Shown here: piece by piece, positions 12,566 through 25,161 of the stretch
How positions within the stretch are numbered: position 1 is the stretch's first letter
How the letters are laid out: each line of letters opens with the position of its first letter
From: Apostichopus japonicus
Taxonomy: Eukaryota; Echinodermata; Holothuroidea; Aspidochirotida; Stichopodidae
Length of the DNA stretch: 64,000 nucleotides
Direction: 5' to 3'
Assembly: GCF_037975245.1 (NCBI RefSeq)
Contig: NC_092581.1
Coordinates: 13,917,303 to 13,981,302 of the forward strand
Program-made: the position numbers and the translations under genes
Notes under the pieces: generated by a model
What the model saw: the letters and a program-made list of their open reading frames with translations, nothing else
Databases searched by the model: none
What the model was told of the DNA's origin: nothing

Positions 12566-13251
12566 CTCTATACGCTAAACAAAGTTTACTGTTGTGATTT
12601 TATAGATTCACCGTAAAGGCAAAAAGTTGGGCTAATCTTTTTCTGCCATATAACATTAACAAACCTTGTCTATATTATATATAAGTGTGCATTTTGAGGA
12701 TGATGGGTGAGGTAAAATAATACTCAGCTTCTCACTTTCATGATAGTCGGGAATTCATCCCTTGTGAGGAAACAGAGTTATAAATATTCAAATAAAACCA
12801 TCTTGTAAACTTGGTCAATTTTATAAGTGTCGCATGATTACATTTGGGATATCACATCCGTCTTTCAAAACAACCAACCAACTCTCTACTGACATCAACC
12901 CGGCGTGATAACAAACAAAACTTCAAACCTCTGGAATTCAAAACGAAGAATATTGAGTATCATTTCTCTCGCTTTTCTTTCACACTTGTATTACATTTTA
13001 ATGTAATTTTATCATTACTCAATTTGATCGGGTTGCCATTTCAAATCAAGAAGTAAACTTATAGGAAATATTTAAAGACCCTCGGCCATGTCAGTTTTGG
13101 GGATTGAAGGTAAACAATTATATTAATATTCGGCTTGAATTTTGGGCATGGTTTTGAGCTAACTAAGCTTTTCAAGGGGTTGAGTTTGGGACTGACTTGA
13201 TCCAATATCATTGTTTTCTTTTCATTAAAGCAACCTCGGAGGAAAACTGTT
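12566..13251. other. GMC intron 2, between MITE 1 and the TA tract
   Basis: Ordinary AT-rich intron. I see nothing supportable in it. Confidence 0.3.
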
Positions 13252-13428
<177 letters not shown>

Positions 13429-13532
13429 AATAACGGAAAAACTGTTAAACAACTATGCTGCATTTAGAGAAAGGCTGGATCTCGAGTGAGATACAATAAT
13501 TGAATTAGGTAAGTGATTGGAAGTAAAACAGC

Positions 13533-13567
13533 CAGAGCTTTCGAGCAAAACTATAGCTCTTCTTCAG
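13533..13567 (-). ncRNA. Hammerhead-ribozyme-like motif in Penelope 3' region
   Basis: On the minus strand CTGAAGA (13567-13561) is followed by one A, a GAGC/GCTC stem with a 9-base loop, GAAA (13542-13539), then GCTC. This resembles the hammerhead core CUGANGA, helix II, GAAA, with AGCU as a two-pair palindromic helix III and C as the cleavage-site base. Hammerheads with very short helix III are known in Penelope-like terminal repeats. The extra A before helix II departs from the consensus, so activity is uncertain. Confidence 0.45.
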
Positions 13568-13695
13568 TGCATGATCACCGAAAGTGACAAGGAGTAGCAG
13601 GAATTAAAACTTTTTTATAGAGAAGATGTCGGCATGGTTGTAAAGGCAAAGCGACTTACTGATTTCTGCTGAATAGAGCAGAAGTTTTAGAAATT

Positions 13696-13732
13696 CGGAT
13701 TATTTTAATCCGCGTCGGATTATTTTAATCCG
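13696..13732. repeat. Two identical 17-nt hairpins
   Basis: CGGATTATTTTAATCCG occurs at 13696-13712 and again at 13716-13732. Each has a 7-bp stem and TTT loop, and both lie in the 3' untranslated part of the Penelope-like element. Confidence 0.8.
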
Positions 13733-14908
13733 ATTCCGTCGTAATTGTAAAGGAATTGTTTTGGTTTATCTGGGACGGCAAATCGTTTCTGATGTTTAAA
13801 CCGAATGGTGCCGTGGTCTTTAGGTTTAGTTCCTAGAAATTTTCTTTCGCTTTCCTAGATTTATCTGTCCAAGAATCGTTCTGGTCAATGGCAATAACAC
13901 GCAAATTCTCAATTGAATGATTTTGGAGATTGAAGTGATTTGCAAAGGTTGGTAGATCTTTTTTGTTTTGATCGCCGATCTATGTTGTGTCATTCTCATT
14001 CTAAGAGTGTTTTTTGACTCTCCAATGTATTGTAAGTTACAAATATTGCAGTAGATGAGGTAAATGACATTTTTGGATAGGCAGTTAATTTTGTGCCGAA
14101 TTTGGAACGTGCGTTTGGTTTGGTTGCTCTGAAAGGCCCCGGTCGAATCGACAAGTAAGCACGTTTTGCAATTTTGTGTACAGGGCGATGATCCTGCAGT
14201 TTCTGTTTTGCTTTCCCCTAATGGGGTGTCATCCCGAAAGAATGCCCGAACTAAGATATCCCGTAGGTTGCTGGGTCTTTTAAAAGCGATGGCAGGTAAT
14301 TCTGGGAATACTGATTTCAGGCGTTCGGTGCCTTGAAGTAGGTGAAAATTCTTCTGAATGATATTAGCCAGTGGTGGGAGACCAGGGTGGAATTCAGTAA
14401 CCAATGGTACCCTTTTGGAACTGGTTTGACGAGTTTTGTACGTCAATGTTTCGGTACGGGGTTTGCTTTTAGCCTTTTTGATGGCATTTTCAATAGTACC
14501 CGGAAAATACTGTCTGTTTAGGAGGTGTTGTGACAGTTCTTTAGTGCGTGAATCAAAATCGACTTCAGAGGAGCATATGCGTCGAATGCGCAACGCTTGT
14601 ACGGAATATTTCTGGTACAGTGACGTGGATGGCAACTGCTTGGTAAGAGGTAGTTGTGCTTGTTCGTAGGTTTATTGAACAAATCTGTTTTGAGTGAACC
14701 ATTTTGTAGGGTCACGGTGGTGTCCAGAAAGTGAACGCCATGTCCAGAAAAATCAGCAGTGAATTTGATAGTGTGATGAAACGAGTTTATGTCATCAATG
14801 AAGAGTTTTAGATTAGCCTCACCATGGGTCCATATCATAAAGATATCGTCAATGTAACGTAACCACGTGTGTGGTTTCAAGTTTTGTCGAGATAAAGATT
14901 CTTTCACA

Positions 14909-14956
<48 letters not shown>

Positions 14957-14957
14957 T
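14909..14957. repeat. (TA)n(TG)n microsatellite
   Basis: A run of TA followed by TG directly abuts the truncated 5' end of the Penelope-like element. Confidence 0.95.
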
Positions 14958-17264
14958 TAGGTGTTGCAGAATAACCCCCCCCCCCCCAACCAAAGTCACG
15001 AAATGCTTTATAGTGGTCTTCAAGGAAGTTTGTTTGCTTCAATCTTTTGCTTTCTAGATTCGCTAGAAGTTATACATAGCATACAATTGGGAAATTTCAG
15101 TTTAAGCTTCCTTTATGGCGAAGGTGATCAAATCAGCGTGTTAGAGGGGCCAACCAAGTGTTCCTTAGTTAGAGCCAATGATGAATATTATTTTCAGCCA
15201 TTTTGTTCCTGCGGTGATAGGGGGGGGGGTCTTTTTATTTTGGGGAGGGGGACTGAGAGGGGAAATGAATATCGAGAAACGGGAGGAGGATGGTTTTCAG
15301 TATTTATAGATGATTTTCATAAGGGCCATGCTAGTACAATTGCTTACATGCGTTGATACGCTCATGAGATATATACCTAAATTATTAACTGTAATGTTAC
15401 AGTAACTGTTTATTTTTTTTTTTGACTTTATATCTACAAAAGTCAGACCAGAATAAGGCCAACAGGGCACGAAACACAAAATGTTATTTCGCGGAACTAG
15501 AAGCCTCAGTGCTAAACCCCTAACACCGCGCGGAGGCAGCAGGGGCTACCATGCCATATAATTTTCACAAAAGTGATTTTCACACAAGCATGGTGCCGCT
15601 GCAAATGGCTATTTCAACATCACTGTACATTCGTCTGCTTCCTTCCCCGGTGCCGGGATGGTTTGCCCCCCCCCCCCACACTTCCCAACCGTAACTCAGA
15701 CTCACAAGTTTTCGGGATACATGCATCGCAACTGTGACCTTATTGTGGTTATGGTGACTGATTATCCCGGATTCTGTATCACCATGGTAACAAGATATCA
15801 CGCCTTCATGCAAGTCCAGTCCTATAGTATATTACATTTCTCTTTTTATTACTTATTCATGAAAATGCCATCTTCATCCAACTTGTCTCAAGTAGGTTGA
15901 TACATAGTCCGCCATGTTATTATATATCAGGCAGGAATAATGATAATGAATACCTGCAAGAACTGAATGAGAAATGACCTTTCTATAGTCGTTCGCGCCA
16001 CATAGAAGTATGGCTTATGTATGGTGACCTCTTTTAGTGATTCACAATGAAGCCTTGTCATATGAGATTAATCGATGGCTATACTGGGGTTGTAACAAGC
16101 TTTTCTAATATTTACGTGTTTGATGGAGCATCGTTAGAGAATTAATATAAAAAAGAATGCCAGTTTTGTTTATGCTATACATCGATAGGCTTCTCCATAA
16201 CATGAATTAAAGACAATGGCGATGGGTATAGTGCGATGTGACGGGGGAGGGGGTGGACAAAGGGAGTGGGGTGGACAAAGGGAGTGGGGTGGGTGGTGTG
16301 AGGAGGCGATCAAGAATGAAAGGCAAGTAACTAACTTCTCCTTATAACAAACAAGTTGAATAAATAATGGCTTGGCTGTATGGGAATGTCGACATGAACG
16401 AGAATTACAGAAGTTTGTTTCGCGTAAGAAACCCATTGGTATACAAACAATAAAATGTATCATATTGACACAATTTACCTTTCCGTGTGAAGCAATAAGC
16501 AGTTTTTTTTATCAACCGCAGAATTGTTATAATTCTATTTCCCACGCAATTAGTCATTCGTCGTCAGTTTGGTGGGCCTTTTTGTTACCATTTTTTTTAT
16601 CATTACTGATACCGGTATTTGATTCCTCACATGTTTATTCATGCATTTGAACGACCCGGTTCGCTGTGCAAACGCTTCCGAGAAAAAGTTTTAAAATTAA
16701 ACATGTCCTTTATGCATTAAAATATTTATATGAGCAATTTATTTGCTTGTTATGCATAACGCAGATATTTCTTCCTTTGGTGCCTGTGTTGCTTTGCAAA
16801 TTCTTCAGTTCGACCCTGATGAATCTCAGGTGAACTCAACTTGAATGTTGGTAGTATACGCACAAAATTAATGTACGTAGTATAAAACTAATTAAAACAA
16901 ATATAAATATAATTAATATCTTAAAATCAATATTCTTCGCACCCAGGCAACGTAACAGCTCAATCACCGCTGAGAACTCAATCAATAAATGAATATGTGT
17001 ATTAATTTTACTATTGATTGATTGATGGATTCTTTCTGAGTATGGTTCATATAAAGAGCGTGCAAGAAAGTAAATCCACCTTCATAGAAGGAAACGTTTC
17101 AGTACGTAACATGCAAATAACTTGACAATAATACAAGAATCATTTTATTTTTGTCCTATCCGATGTTCCAAAGTAAATACGGGTCAGTTATATGATTGGT
17201 CGTTTTTACACCGTGCACGTAACACCGCATCCACGTTTATGATCGAATGTTAGGCCCAGGGAGC
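14958..17264. other. GMC intron 2, right part
   Basis: This contains C- and G-runs (14977, 15220, 15666, 16240-16290) and a tandem GGACAAAGGGAGTGGGGT block near 16255. The 131-codon plus frame at 14961-15356 contains a G-run and lacks any family resemblance. I see no gene or intact element. Confidence 0.35.
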
Positions 17265-17272
17265 CTCTATAT

Positions 17273-17606
17273 CAGAGGTGGGCAACCTTTTTGAATGAAT
17301 GGGCCAGATATAATGGGTGAAAAATTGACTTGGCCGCACCTAAAAAACGACCTGCTGTTGATTTCAAAGCTTTGATTCCGAGTACTTTCAAGCAATAGGT
17401 GTGTGTACTTAATCTGTAATCACAAAATAATAATAATGTCAATACAGTACAGTTGATAAATAATGGGGATAATATGCCCACCTGACAGCATCATTAGTGC
17501 CGATAAATTCAAAGCAGCTAGCTCGTTTATTGTGATCATGTAAAAGGATTTTTTTTTTCTTGAGACATCTCACGGGCCGCAAAAAATCACTGGTTGCCCA
17601 CCCCTG
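17273..17606. mobile_element. hAT-like MITE 2
   Basis: The terminal inverted repeats are CAGAGGTGGGCAACC and GGTTGCCCACCCCTG. They are flanked by a perfect 8-bp duplication CTCTATAT at 17265-17272 and 17607-17614. Subterminal GGGCCAGA and CGGGCCGCAAAAAATCA blocks are typical of hAT non-autonomous elements. It is 334 bp long with no coding capacity. Confidence 0.92.
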
Positions 17607-17852
17607 CTCTATATGGTAGCTCACTGTTTGAACTGACAATATACGTGAACGTTCATATAATGTGGTGCGCTGTACGTAAATATGATAAATCAAAACGACA
17701 GTATCATCCCTGTAATATACCGACCCATCACCCGCCCCACAACGGCAACATACACTACACAAGCAGGGGAGGGGTGGGGTAGGGTAAGGTGGGCGGACTG
17801 GGACATAAAGTACTACCGCGGTTAACCCATCTTTCTACGTTGCAGCCATTAA

Positions 17853-18427
17853 AGGATTAGTTCAGGTGACACAAATGTTTATTTTATATGAAAGAGGACA
17901 AAAAAAGAAACCCAATAGTGGAGAAATTATTCAAATATCTTTTTCGGTTAAAGAGATATTCAAGTTTAAAGTTGTTCTATCTGATTGTGTAGAAACTGCT
18001 GAAATCAGACTAGCTGTGACGTCATATCCTCACATTCCTGAAAAGTCTTTGTTATTTTATTAAAATATTTTGTAAGATTTTATGACTTACAACCAAAAGA
18101 TACGTCAGGATATCTCATATGTGTCAAATGAAGTATTTGAGATTTAACATCTGAAAAATGTTTGAGTACATTTTTTTAGATTTGTGAAAAAAAAATGTAA
18201 TTATATTTTAATGAAATATATTGACACATGTTAAGGAAGTGAGGATGTGACATCACACCCTCACAGTTAGTCTTTCTACACCAGTCATTTGCAAAGAAAT
18301 TTTGAAATCTTCAAAGTATGATATCTCCTTTACAGAGAATGCTATCATGGTAGTTTCTTCACTATTCTGTTTGTCTTTTTAAGCTCTTTCATACAAGATA
18401 GACATGTCAGACACCTGAACCAATCCT
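17853..18427. mobile_element. TTAA-flanked foldback MITE (Kolobok/piggyBac-like)
   Basis: The left end AGGATTAGTTCAGGTG and the right end CACCTGAACCAATCCT are inverted copies. Similarity continues inward for well over 80 bp on each side (TATGAAAGAG, AATAGTG). TTAA flanks both ends (17849-17852 and 18428-18431). Inner blocks GTGACGTCATATCCTCAC and GTGAGGATGTGACATCAC are also inverted. The element is 575 bp and non-coding. The TTAA target suits Kolobok or piggyBac superfamilies; the AGG start favours Kolobok, which is inference. Confidence 0.8.
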
Positions 18428-18574
18428 TTAAACAAACTGCACATTTGGCGATTCGGAAGAAACTAGCACCTTCCTCGACCAAGAGGACATCGGCGCGTCT
18501 TCAAAAGTGCACCAGGAGGTAGACCAATCCACCCCAGGGGAGGGGATAAAACTTGATCCGAGAATAATACTTAC

Positions 18575-18821
18575 CGACGAGGTCTTTCTTTCCTTTCACG
18601 GTCATCTGTACCTCTTTGAAGGCTTTAAATTCGGTTTCGGGAAATTCCCCAGGCAGCCATTCTTTGCCCTTCTCCAGGACGCATACTTTCTGACCTGCGC
18701 GTGCGCATCGACTTGCTGCGATTGAACCGCCATATCCAGAACCAATGACGATGACGTCATAACTTGCTTTTATATCACCGGTCGGAGATGACAGTTGGTA
18801 ATGAGAGTAGTCAGGACGAAA
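18575..18821 (-). CDS. GMC-family FAD oxidoreductase, exon A (Rossmann FAD site)
   Basis: A TTTTTTTGACACAG acceptor opens the frame FRPDYSHYQLSSPTGDIKAS, which continues YDVIVIGSGYGGS, the dinucleotide-binding GxGxxG of an FAD Rossmann fold. The acidic residue that binds ribose follows in VCVLEKGKEWLPGEF. The donor GTCG|GTAAGT leaves phase 1, matching exon B. The TTG at 18830 in the same frame is not a start but lies in the acceptor region. The enzyme is expected to oxidise an alcohol or sterol using FAD; substrate and location cannot be read from this fragment. The three exons together give about 191 residues. Confidence 0.92.
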
Positions 18822-21259
18822 CTGTGTCAAAAAAATAGAAGAACATCATTCTCATTTGGGCAAATAATTCATTCATCGATAGTCTTATTTTAAATAATTT
18901 CGTGTTGTTTAATTTGTCTTGTTTTGTTTTGTGGTGTATTTTTTGGTGTGTGTAATATTCAAGAGACAGATGGCAGCCTAGCAGGTCATCTAACCAAGTT
19001 GGCGCGGATATCGAGCGGACATTACATTATCTGTTCTCGCCCGTATACCTCGCAACACGCCCACCCCCTCGCTACCCCACCCCCTTCAGAAACGTTACCA
19101 TCGCAGAAAAGATACAGGCTGAAATTTCATGGTAAGGAGATGTTCTAAACAAAATCAGTCCTATTTCTTCCTTCATCCATTCAATCCTTAACGTGTATTT
19201 CAGCCCATCCTCCACCCCTCATCCATCCCTCCCCCTACCTCCCGTATCAACATTCACAGCTAGAACACACAGAGACGTGTGATTTTTGATATATTCTACG
19301 CACTAGTATGCAGTGACACTCCCCACATTGGTGAAACATCCTGGACCAAAAGAGAATATACACTTTAGCGGAATTCTCTTTTTTTACTTTGCTTTATTGC
19401 CAAAGAAACCATATATAGCAGTTTCCGTTGTTTCCGTTTCAGAAATATGATTTTAAAGGTCGCACCAATTGTATCCTGGACCAACCTAGCTATAGAATTG
19501 GCCTCAGTTGCACAGAATTGTTACAAGTCCTGCTCTATCCTAAGAGATCATATAGGAGCCTGTATGTCTATATATAATACGCCATCAAACCATGTAAAAG
19601 CAATGGCATGTCAACCCTGACTGATTCCGAAATATAAACGTGACCAAAAAAAGAAATCGTTAACTTTGGGATACTTTCTGAATTTTGTCAAGCTCTCGTC
19701 ACATAAAATTGACCCCAAGACTTTTAATGAGGGCAAACTGGCATTCACACCTTTACTTCGGATGACATTTCATACCATTTATCGATGACAAACTCTGTAA
19801 TGCATTGTAAACATGTTATTTGAGGTCATAAAATTCTCATTGTTCCCCTTTTGGGTGTTAGATTAAAGGGCATTATTGCGTTAATCTTTTTCTTCTTTTT
19901 TTTTCTGGGGGGGGGGGCATTTCATTGTCACTTACATATCAGCAACTTACGATTGATGGAAGAAAGAGTTTTGCTCAGCGAACCCCTTATTAACGAGGAA
20001 TTAGCGTTTTCATAACCAGAACACCAGTACAGTTAGCTTTGTGATTCATTGCCATACAATTTGCTCAAAATTCAAAATAAGTATCTGACTGCTTGATGGC
20101 CAGAGTGGGTAAAGCCTGATCAAGCCGTGCCAAACACGGCTCCTGCAGGTTAGCAAAATAATTAAAAAAAAAAAAAAAAGAACATCAAATATTAATACAC
20201 ATGTAAGGGTAAGCAGGCAAGTAATACACACTGCAGAGTGGAAGCTTTAAAAGCTACATGGGAAACTATAGTAGTTAAATACTGGGAGGCGGCTCCAGAC
20301 CTGGCACCCCCCCCCCTCCCCCTCCCGGGATGAGACCTTAAACTGAGAGAAAAGAAAAAAGTTCTTCCCGGGAGCTGGGCTGTTCCCCGGAAGAGAATTA
20401 TTCTTCCGGAGTTCGACTCAACTATCTCACTAATGTAGATTTGTCCAATAATTAAGTGAAAGCCAGAAACGGTTTGTAGCAATCCCTTGTGGGCGTCAAC
20501 CATGTCATTCACTGGTTAGGATTTTACAGTATAGAATTTTAAACCAAAATGTTTCAATATCCAGAAAGAACAGCCTTCCTATATATGTTAAATATAGACA
20601 CATTTGACCAATTTTGAGCTAGCAAAGCCCTTTGATAGTTGTTGAGAGTTACATGACATTGTTTAAACACCGTGAATAATTTTTCTAGAAAATGGCAAAT
20701 TTTCCCCCCATTTGAGGTTACCTGTTGACCCCTTGAAGCTCAGAGGGTGACAATTGATAGGAGGTTAAAGTGCCTGTTTAAAGCAAGAGTATGAACTCTG
20801 AAGCAGATTTCATTACCTGGATACCAGGTATGTATCGTTGAAGACCTAAAGAGCCCCTTCACTGAACTAAATCTGACCAAACTGTTGATCATAATGCGTA
20901 CATTGCTGCACTATACTATATGAACCATGCATACAACTTATACGATATACTATACTATACTGTGTTTTGATATCGCACAAAATAAACTTGCACAGACTAC
21001 ATGTAATCTATAGTACTCGCCAATGCATGACGAAATGACAAAGCTATTGTGTTCAAATTTCTATTCGCATCTACCCTATTGTTCTCGTCTATAAATATTT
21101 CTTTCCGTTGATATTAGGCCTTTGGAATAATCCATGGTATGTTCAGAAAACTTCGCTACCCAGGCTAGGCGTTAACGTGTTGACTAAGTGTTCAATTGGT
21201 ATCCAGGACTGGGTATGCTCGGTCACGTCCGAAATACGTGAAACGGGATTGACAACACG
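18822..21259. other. GMC intron 1, left part
   Basis: This is long intron with a poly-A tract (20164-20179) preceded by a possible retro-derived sequence, and a C-run near 20309. I see no gene. The open frames at 18924-19148 and 20192-20512 have no family resemblance. Confidence 0.35.
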
Positions 21260-21271
21260 TTATTGAGCTCC

Positions 21272-21638
21272 AAGAGCGGTGAGGTGGCAGAACGGGAGAG
21301 TACACGTCTGCAGTACCTGAGGTCCCTGGTTCAAACCTCGGTGTCGACACTGACACCAATTTTCACCCGGCTCCTTTCTCGTGGTAGGAAAGTGGCTACA
21401 CGTGGAAAGCGGTACTCACGTCCTTCGGAGGGGACGTTAAATTGCGGTCCCGGGAGCAGGACTACACACCCCTGCCTCGTTACTTCAGGGCACTATTCGA
21501 AAAGAGAAGGCGAGTTTCGCCGGTGTCCTTCCACGCACAAAAACTTGGAACCTCAATAATTTCCGACTAAGGATTTCCTTAGTCTGCTGAAGCACCTTCG
21601 GGTGGAAGCGTAATACGAGGTGTATCATATCATATCAT
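21272..21638 (+). mobile_element. tRNA-derived SINE, family B, with 12-bp target duplication
   Basis: TTATTGAGCTCC occurs at 21260-21271 and again at 21639-21650, a perfect target-site duplication. The head has an A-box-like TGGCAGAACGGGAGAGT and B-box GGTTCAAACC (21328-21337). The body holds ACGTCCTTCGGAGGGGACGT and the tail is (ATATC)n. The conserved-looking central block suggests one of the widely distributed SINE superfamilies, but I cannot name which. The open frame across it is incidental. Confidence 0.93.
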
Positions 21639-21650
21639 TTATTGAGCTCC

Positions 21651-24066
21651 CCCTCCCCCCGTAAACTGTGATGGTTTAAAACTAATTGTATGCATAGTCA
21701 ACCGATAAAATTCCACCTGTTTTCATTGCCAATATTCGATCGAGATTATACTCGAACACTACACTAAAGCAAAGTTCTATAAGCTAAGAGGCATGAAACC
21801 ATAACCTGATACTTACTGTAAGTATACATAGCGCAATGGAATGTATAAACTTTGGCAAATGTTACCATAAAATTCTTTTGCACTAACTTAGGACTTTGAA
21901 GTGTCGATGATATGCCATGGTCAATTAGAAAAGGCATGTTATACAAGTAATTTTTCTCTATAGCTATTCAAGTTTCAAGGACAAGTCAACTCTAAACCAT
22001 GCCTCAAACTTAGGAAGGCTCCTTTAAAGCCAAGGCAAGGGTGACGTCATCGTTGACAGTCTAGGTCTACCAGTTGATTCTGTAAGCTCTGATGTATTGA
22101 TGAGCCATTAAGTAAACAATTCTTACTCTCTTCCTAAAATTTCGCCCGACCGACACTTTTCATACTCTCTCATTAATCACATGAAAAGAGGAAACAATTT
22201 ACAAAATGTAAGTTTGGAAAAGTTTCGATTTTTTTTATTAAAGAAAAAACCCAGTAAGTGTTGCATTAAAATTTTGCCCAGTTTAAGATATTTTACAGAC
22301 AAACAGCATTCACAGCGTGCCATTCCGTCCTGAAATATGGTATAATGCAGGAAACACCTGTTCAACTGCTTTTTATTAATTATCTAAAATGGTTGAATTA
22401 CATTTAGCAAGGTCTTGAATTTGGTATCCTATATCTGATTTTCTCATTTTCATTTGAAATTGTATACACCCAACGGAGTAACAGCGGAGAAAAAAAATGT
22501 CGTGGATCCGGTAAGATGAGAACCCAAAAAACATATGAACTCTGCTGTCCCTGTATATGAGAATTATTTACAACAGGTTCTTGTTTCCTTCGAGCGACTG
22601 ATTGTGTTTCGTTTATTATCAAATTATCAAATAAGATTTACCCCCAATGGTATATAACAAGTGGTATGACAGATGTAAAATTCAATTATTACATTATTAA
22701 TAATTTATAGGTCGTTATTCCACTTTACATAGGCTTTTGCCACCTGTATCGAAAAATGCTAGTCTTGGTTTGGTGACATTATTTGGCCTTACTCTGATCT
22801 GAGGTCAATCGTGTTGCTTACCAACTCGAAATCATGCGATATCCACTCAAGTAAAATGTCGACTGAAAGGAGTGTAGTGTAAATAAACAGGTTATCATAT
22901 GTTACCAATAATATGGTATGAATAAACTAAACATTTCCGTTTGGTTTTTAATTCAATATAGCCTTACGTGGTATAAGACCAGATGTCATCGTCATTATGA
23001 AACATGACCAAATCATCCGAAAAAAATTTAAACCCTTCCTCCTTCGATCACGAAACTTATAAACAAACAATTTTTGGGCGTTGTCAACAATTTTTATAAA
23101 GTCTACCGAGTATTTCCTCAAACATAGATATGCCACTGATCAATCAATTGATTCGTGATTGATTGATGGATGTTATGAACTTGAAATGAAATAGAAAGTG
23201 ATTAATGCATCTGTTCGATTCGAAACATTCTGTCGAACAGACATGCAGTTTGTCATGTTAAATATTCATCGCATCTATTAAGGACAAACTGGAAAATGTA
23301 TCCAGAGTGACAAGGGGTGGGGGGGGGCGGGTCCAGGATTTCAACAAGAAAGTCAAGAGGCTTTGCGATTCGTTGCAGCATTTCGCAATGAAAGTCCCTG
23401 TGATAGTTAGTGTAATAAGTTTGGATGCACATACCACATATAAAGTTCAGTACAGCCTAAATTTTGGAGATATCCTGTTTTGAACTCAGATATATATGGG
23501 AAAAAACATCGGGGTTCTTGTACTTACTATGGTGGATCCACATATCGAGTTTGAGGTCCATCCAGTTTTACAAGCGTTTTAGACTTTGAGATATGTTGAC
23601 CTCAAATAACCTTTGACCTCCACAGAAAACAGCAGCGATCTTGACTCACTGAGATGAATCCACATAATAACTATGGGGTTAATTCAAGCTCTGATTTTGA
23701 AGTATAAGAGAGTTTATGAAGGTTTCAGACTTCGAAGTCAAGGCTCTAACGACCCTTTACCTCTATGAAAATTAAATGAGTTTCCTGTGCTCACTAAGGT
23801 GGATCCACATATATTTAGTTTGAAATTCGTTCGTTGCACAGGTTTGATCCCGGGATAGGATCCTTCAGAGGAAACGACCAATAGAAACAAGGAGAACAAT
23901 CTGTTAATAAAGGGGTCTTTAGATAAGTTCTTGTTGCAAAGTTTACTGTTTAGGAAGTTGGGAGAAATGAATAGGTGGGTAGGGTTAGCAGCATCAAGGA
24001 CAGACAAGCCTAATGCTGATATAGCTGAAGGAGATTTTAACAGAGATGCATCGAATGGACTTGGGT
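21651..24066. other. GMC intron 1, middle-left part
   Basis: AT-rich intron with the third copy of the TGACCTCAAATRACCT dispersed repeat (about 23500-23840). I see nothing else that can be supported. Confidence 0.35.
23500..23840. repeat. Dispersed TGACCTCAAATRACCT repeat, copy 3
   Basis: The block TTGACCTCAAATAACCTTTGACCTCCAC and its neighbours (GGTGGATCCACATAT twice, at about 23531 and 23801) match the copies near 0.3 kb and 8.5 kb. Confidence 0.55.
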
Positions 24067-25161
24067 CAAGCAGGCGCGGCGGAACGGGAAAATTATCGGG
24101 GGGGCTAATGTGTGGAGACTATCTAAGCGGAGCGCCACCATCGGTTGGTGCGGAGCGTACAAGAAAATTTTGGGTTTTTTCAAACCCCCAGATGGCCGGA
24201 AACGGCACTTCCCGAGTGTTTTATGCTGCGACGACCTAGCCCTTAAATATGGGTCTCAAGCCTGCAATTTCTCAGATTGCACGTAAAAGTCTGTAAAAAC
24301 ATTGTAATTTGTATATTCGATGGTGTTTTAAAAGAGTAGCTAGTACTCGTAGTGTTCTCGCAAAGACGTTTTTGAGTGTAGTAAGGGCAGTGGCGGAGCT
24401 AGGGGTATTGGTCGGGGGGGCAAGAATGGTCTGTAGGGGCGCTTTCGACACTATCTAAGCGGAGCGCCACCGCAGGTTGGCGCGGAGCGTACCGAAAATT
24501 TCTGAGTAAAGATACTCCCTAGATTGCAGGAAATGATCCTTTCCGGGCCTTGCTAATTTGCAGATAAACGGAGAATAAATAGGTGTCGTCGCCATTTTGT
24601 CGGAAAATTACACCAACAGAATATGACAAATGTCAATAGGTATATGAGAGCGCAATAAAATAGTCAATAATCGCGAATAAGTAAAAAGTAGTGAAAAGCT
24701 GAAAAGGGCGCCAGCAGTCCATTTGAGTCCGTCAGGGGGGGGGTCGGGCATCCGCCCCCTGACTGTATATATGAACGCTCCGCCACTAAGTAAGGGGATG
24801 TTGGAGAACTGGCTCAAATAAGGCAAGTCATTGGCCTAAGACGAAGTTGTGTTACGCTTACCGGTACTCACACTCACTGCTTCCACTTTTCACGGGGCGT
24901 GAAGACGCGGTTGGGAGACAATGTGGTCTATAGCCAGGGGACGGGCCGAGGGTCCCCCAGCAATTACTAAAATTATTACACCTATATAGTATACGTGTGC
25001 ATCGGACGGATCGACAAGTATGCATTGAAAAATGGGCAGATGCACGTTTCGGAGCCTTGGTAAATATTGGGGGGCTTATCATGCATTTGCCCCCTCAACT
25101 TTTTCATTGGGGGCTCAGCCCCCCCAAGCCCCCCCCCCCCCGGTTCCGCCGCCACTGCTTG
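24067..25161. mobile_element. CAG(T)GGCGGCGGAAC-type element containing a nested MITE
   Basis: The left end CAAGCAGGCGCGGCGGAAC (24067) and the reverse complement of the right end CAAGCAGTGGCGGCGGAAC (to 25161) form terminal inverted repeats about 19 bp long. The target duplication is unclear: GGT flanks both ends, and CTTGGGT-like sequence lies nearby on both sides. A 401-bp relative is inserted inside it. There is no transposase frame, so superfamily assignment (hAT versus a 3-bp-duplication family) is open. Confidence 0.6.
24388..24788. mobile_element. Nested hAT-like MITE 3
   Basis: The ends CAGTGGCGGAGC and GCTCCGCCACTA are inverted repeats, and AGTAAGGG is duplicated exactly at 24380-24387 and 24789-24796. 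The inner sequence ACTATCTAAGCGGAGCGCCA is shared with the host element at 24119, so the two are relatives. It is 401 bp and non-coding. Confidence 0.85.

Noticed and set aside
20090-20180. Possible SINE ending in poly-A with TGGCCAGAGTGGGTAAAGCC
   Set aside because: It has no B-box, no target duplication and no second copy in the window.
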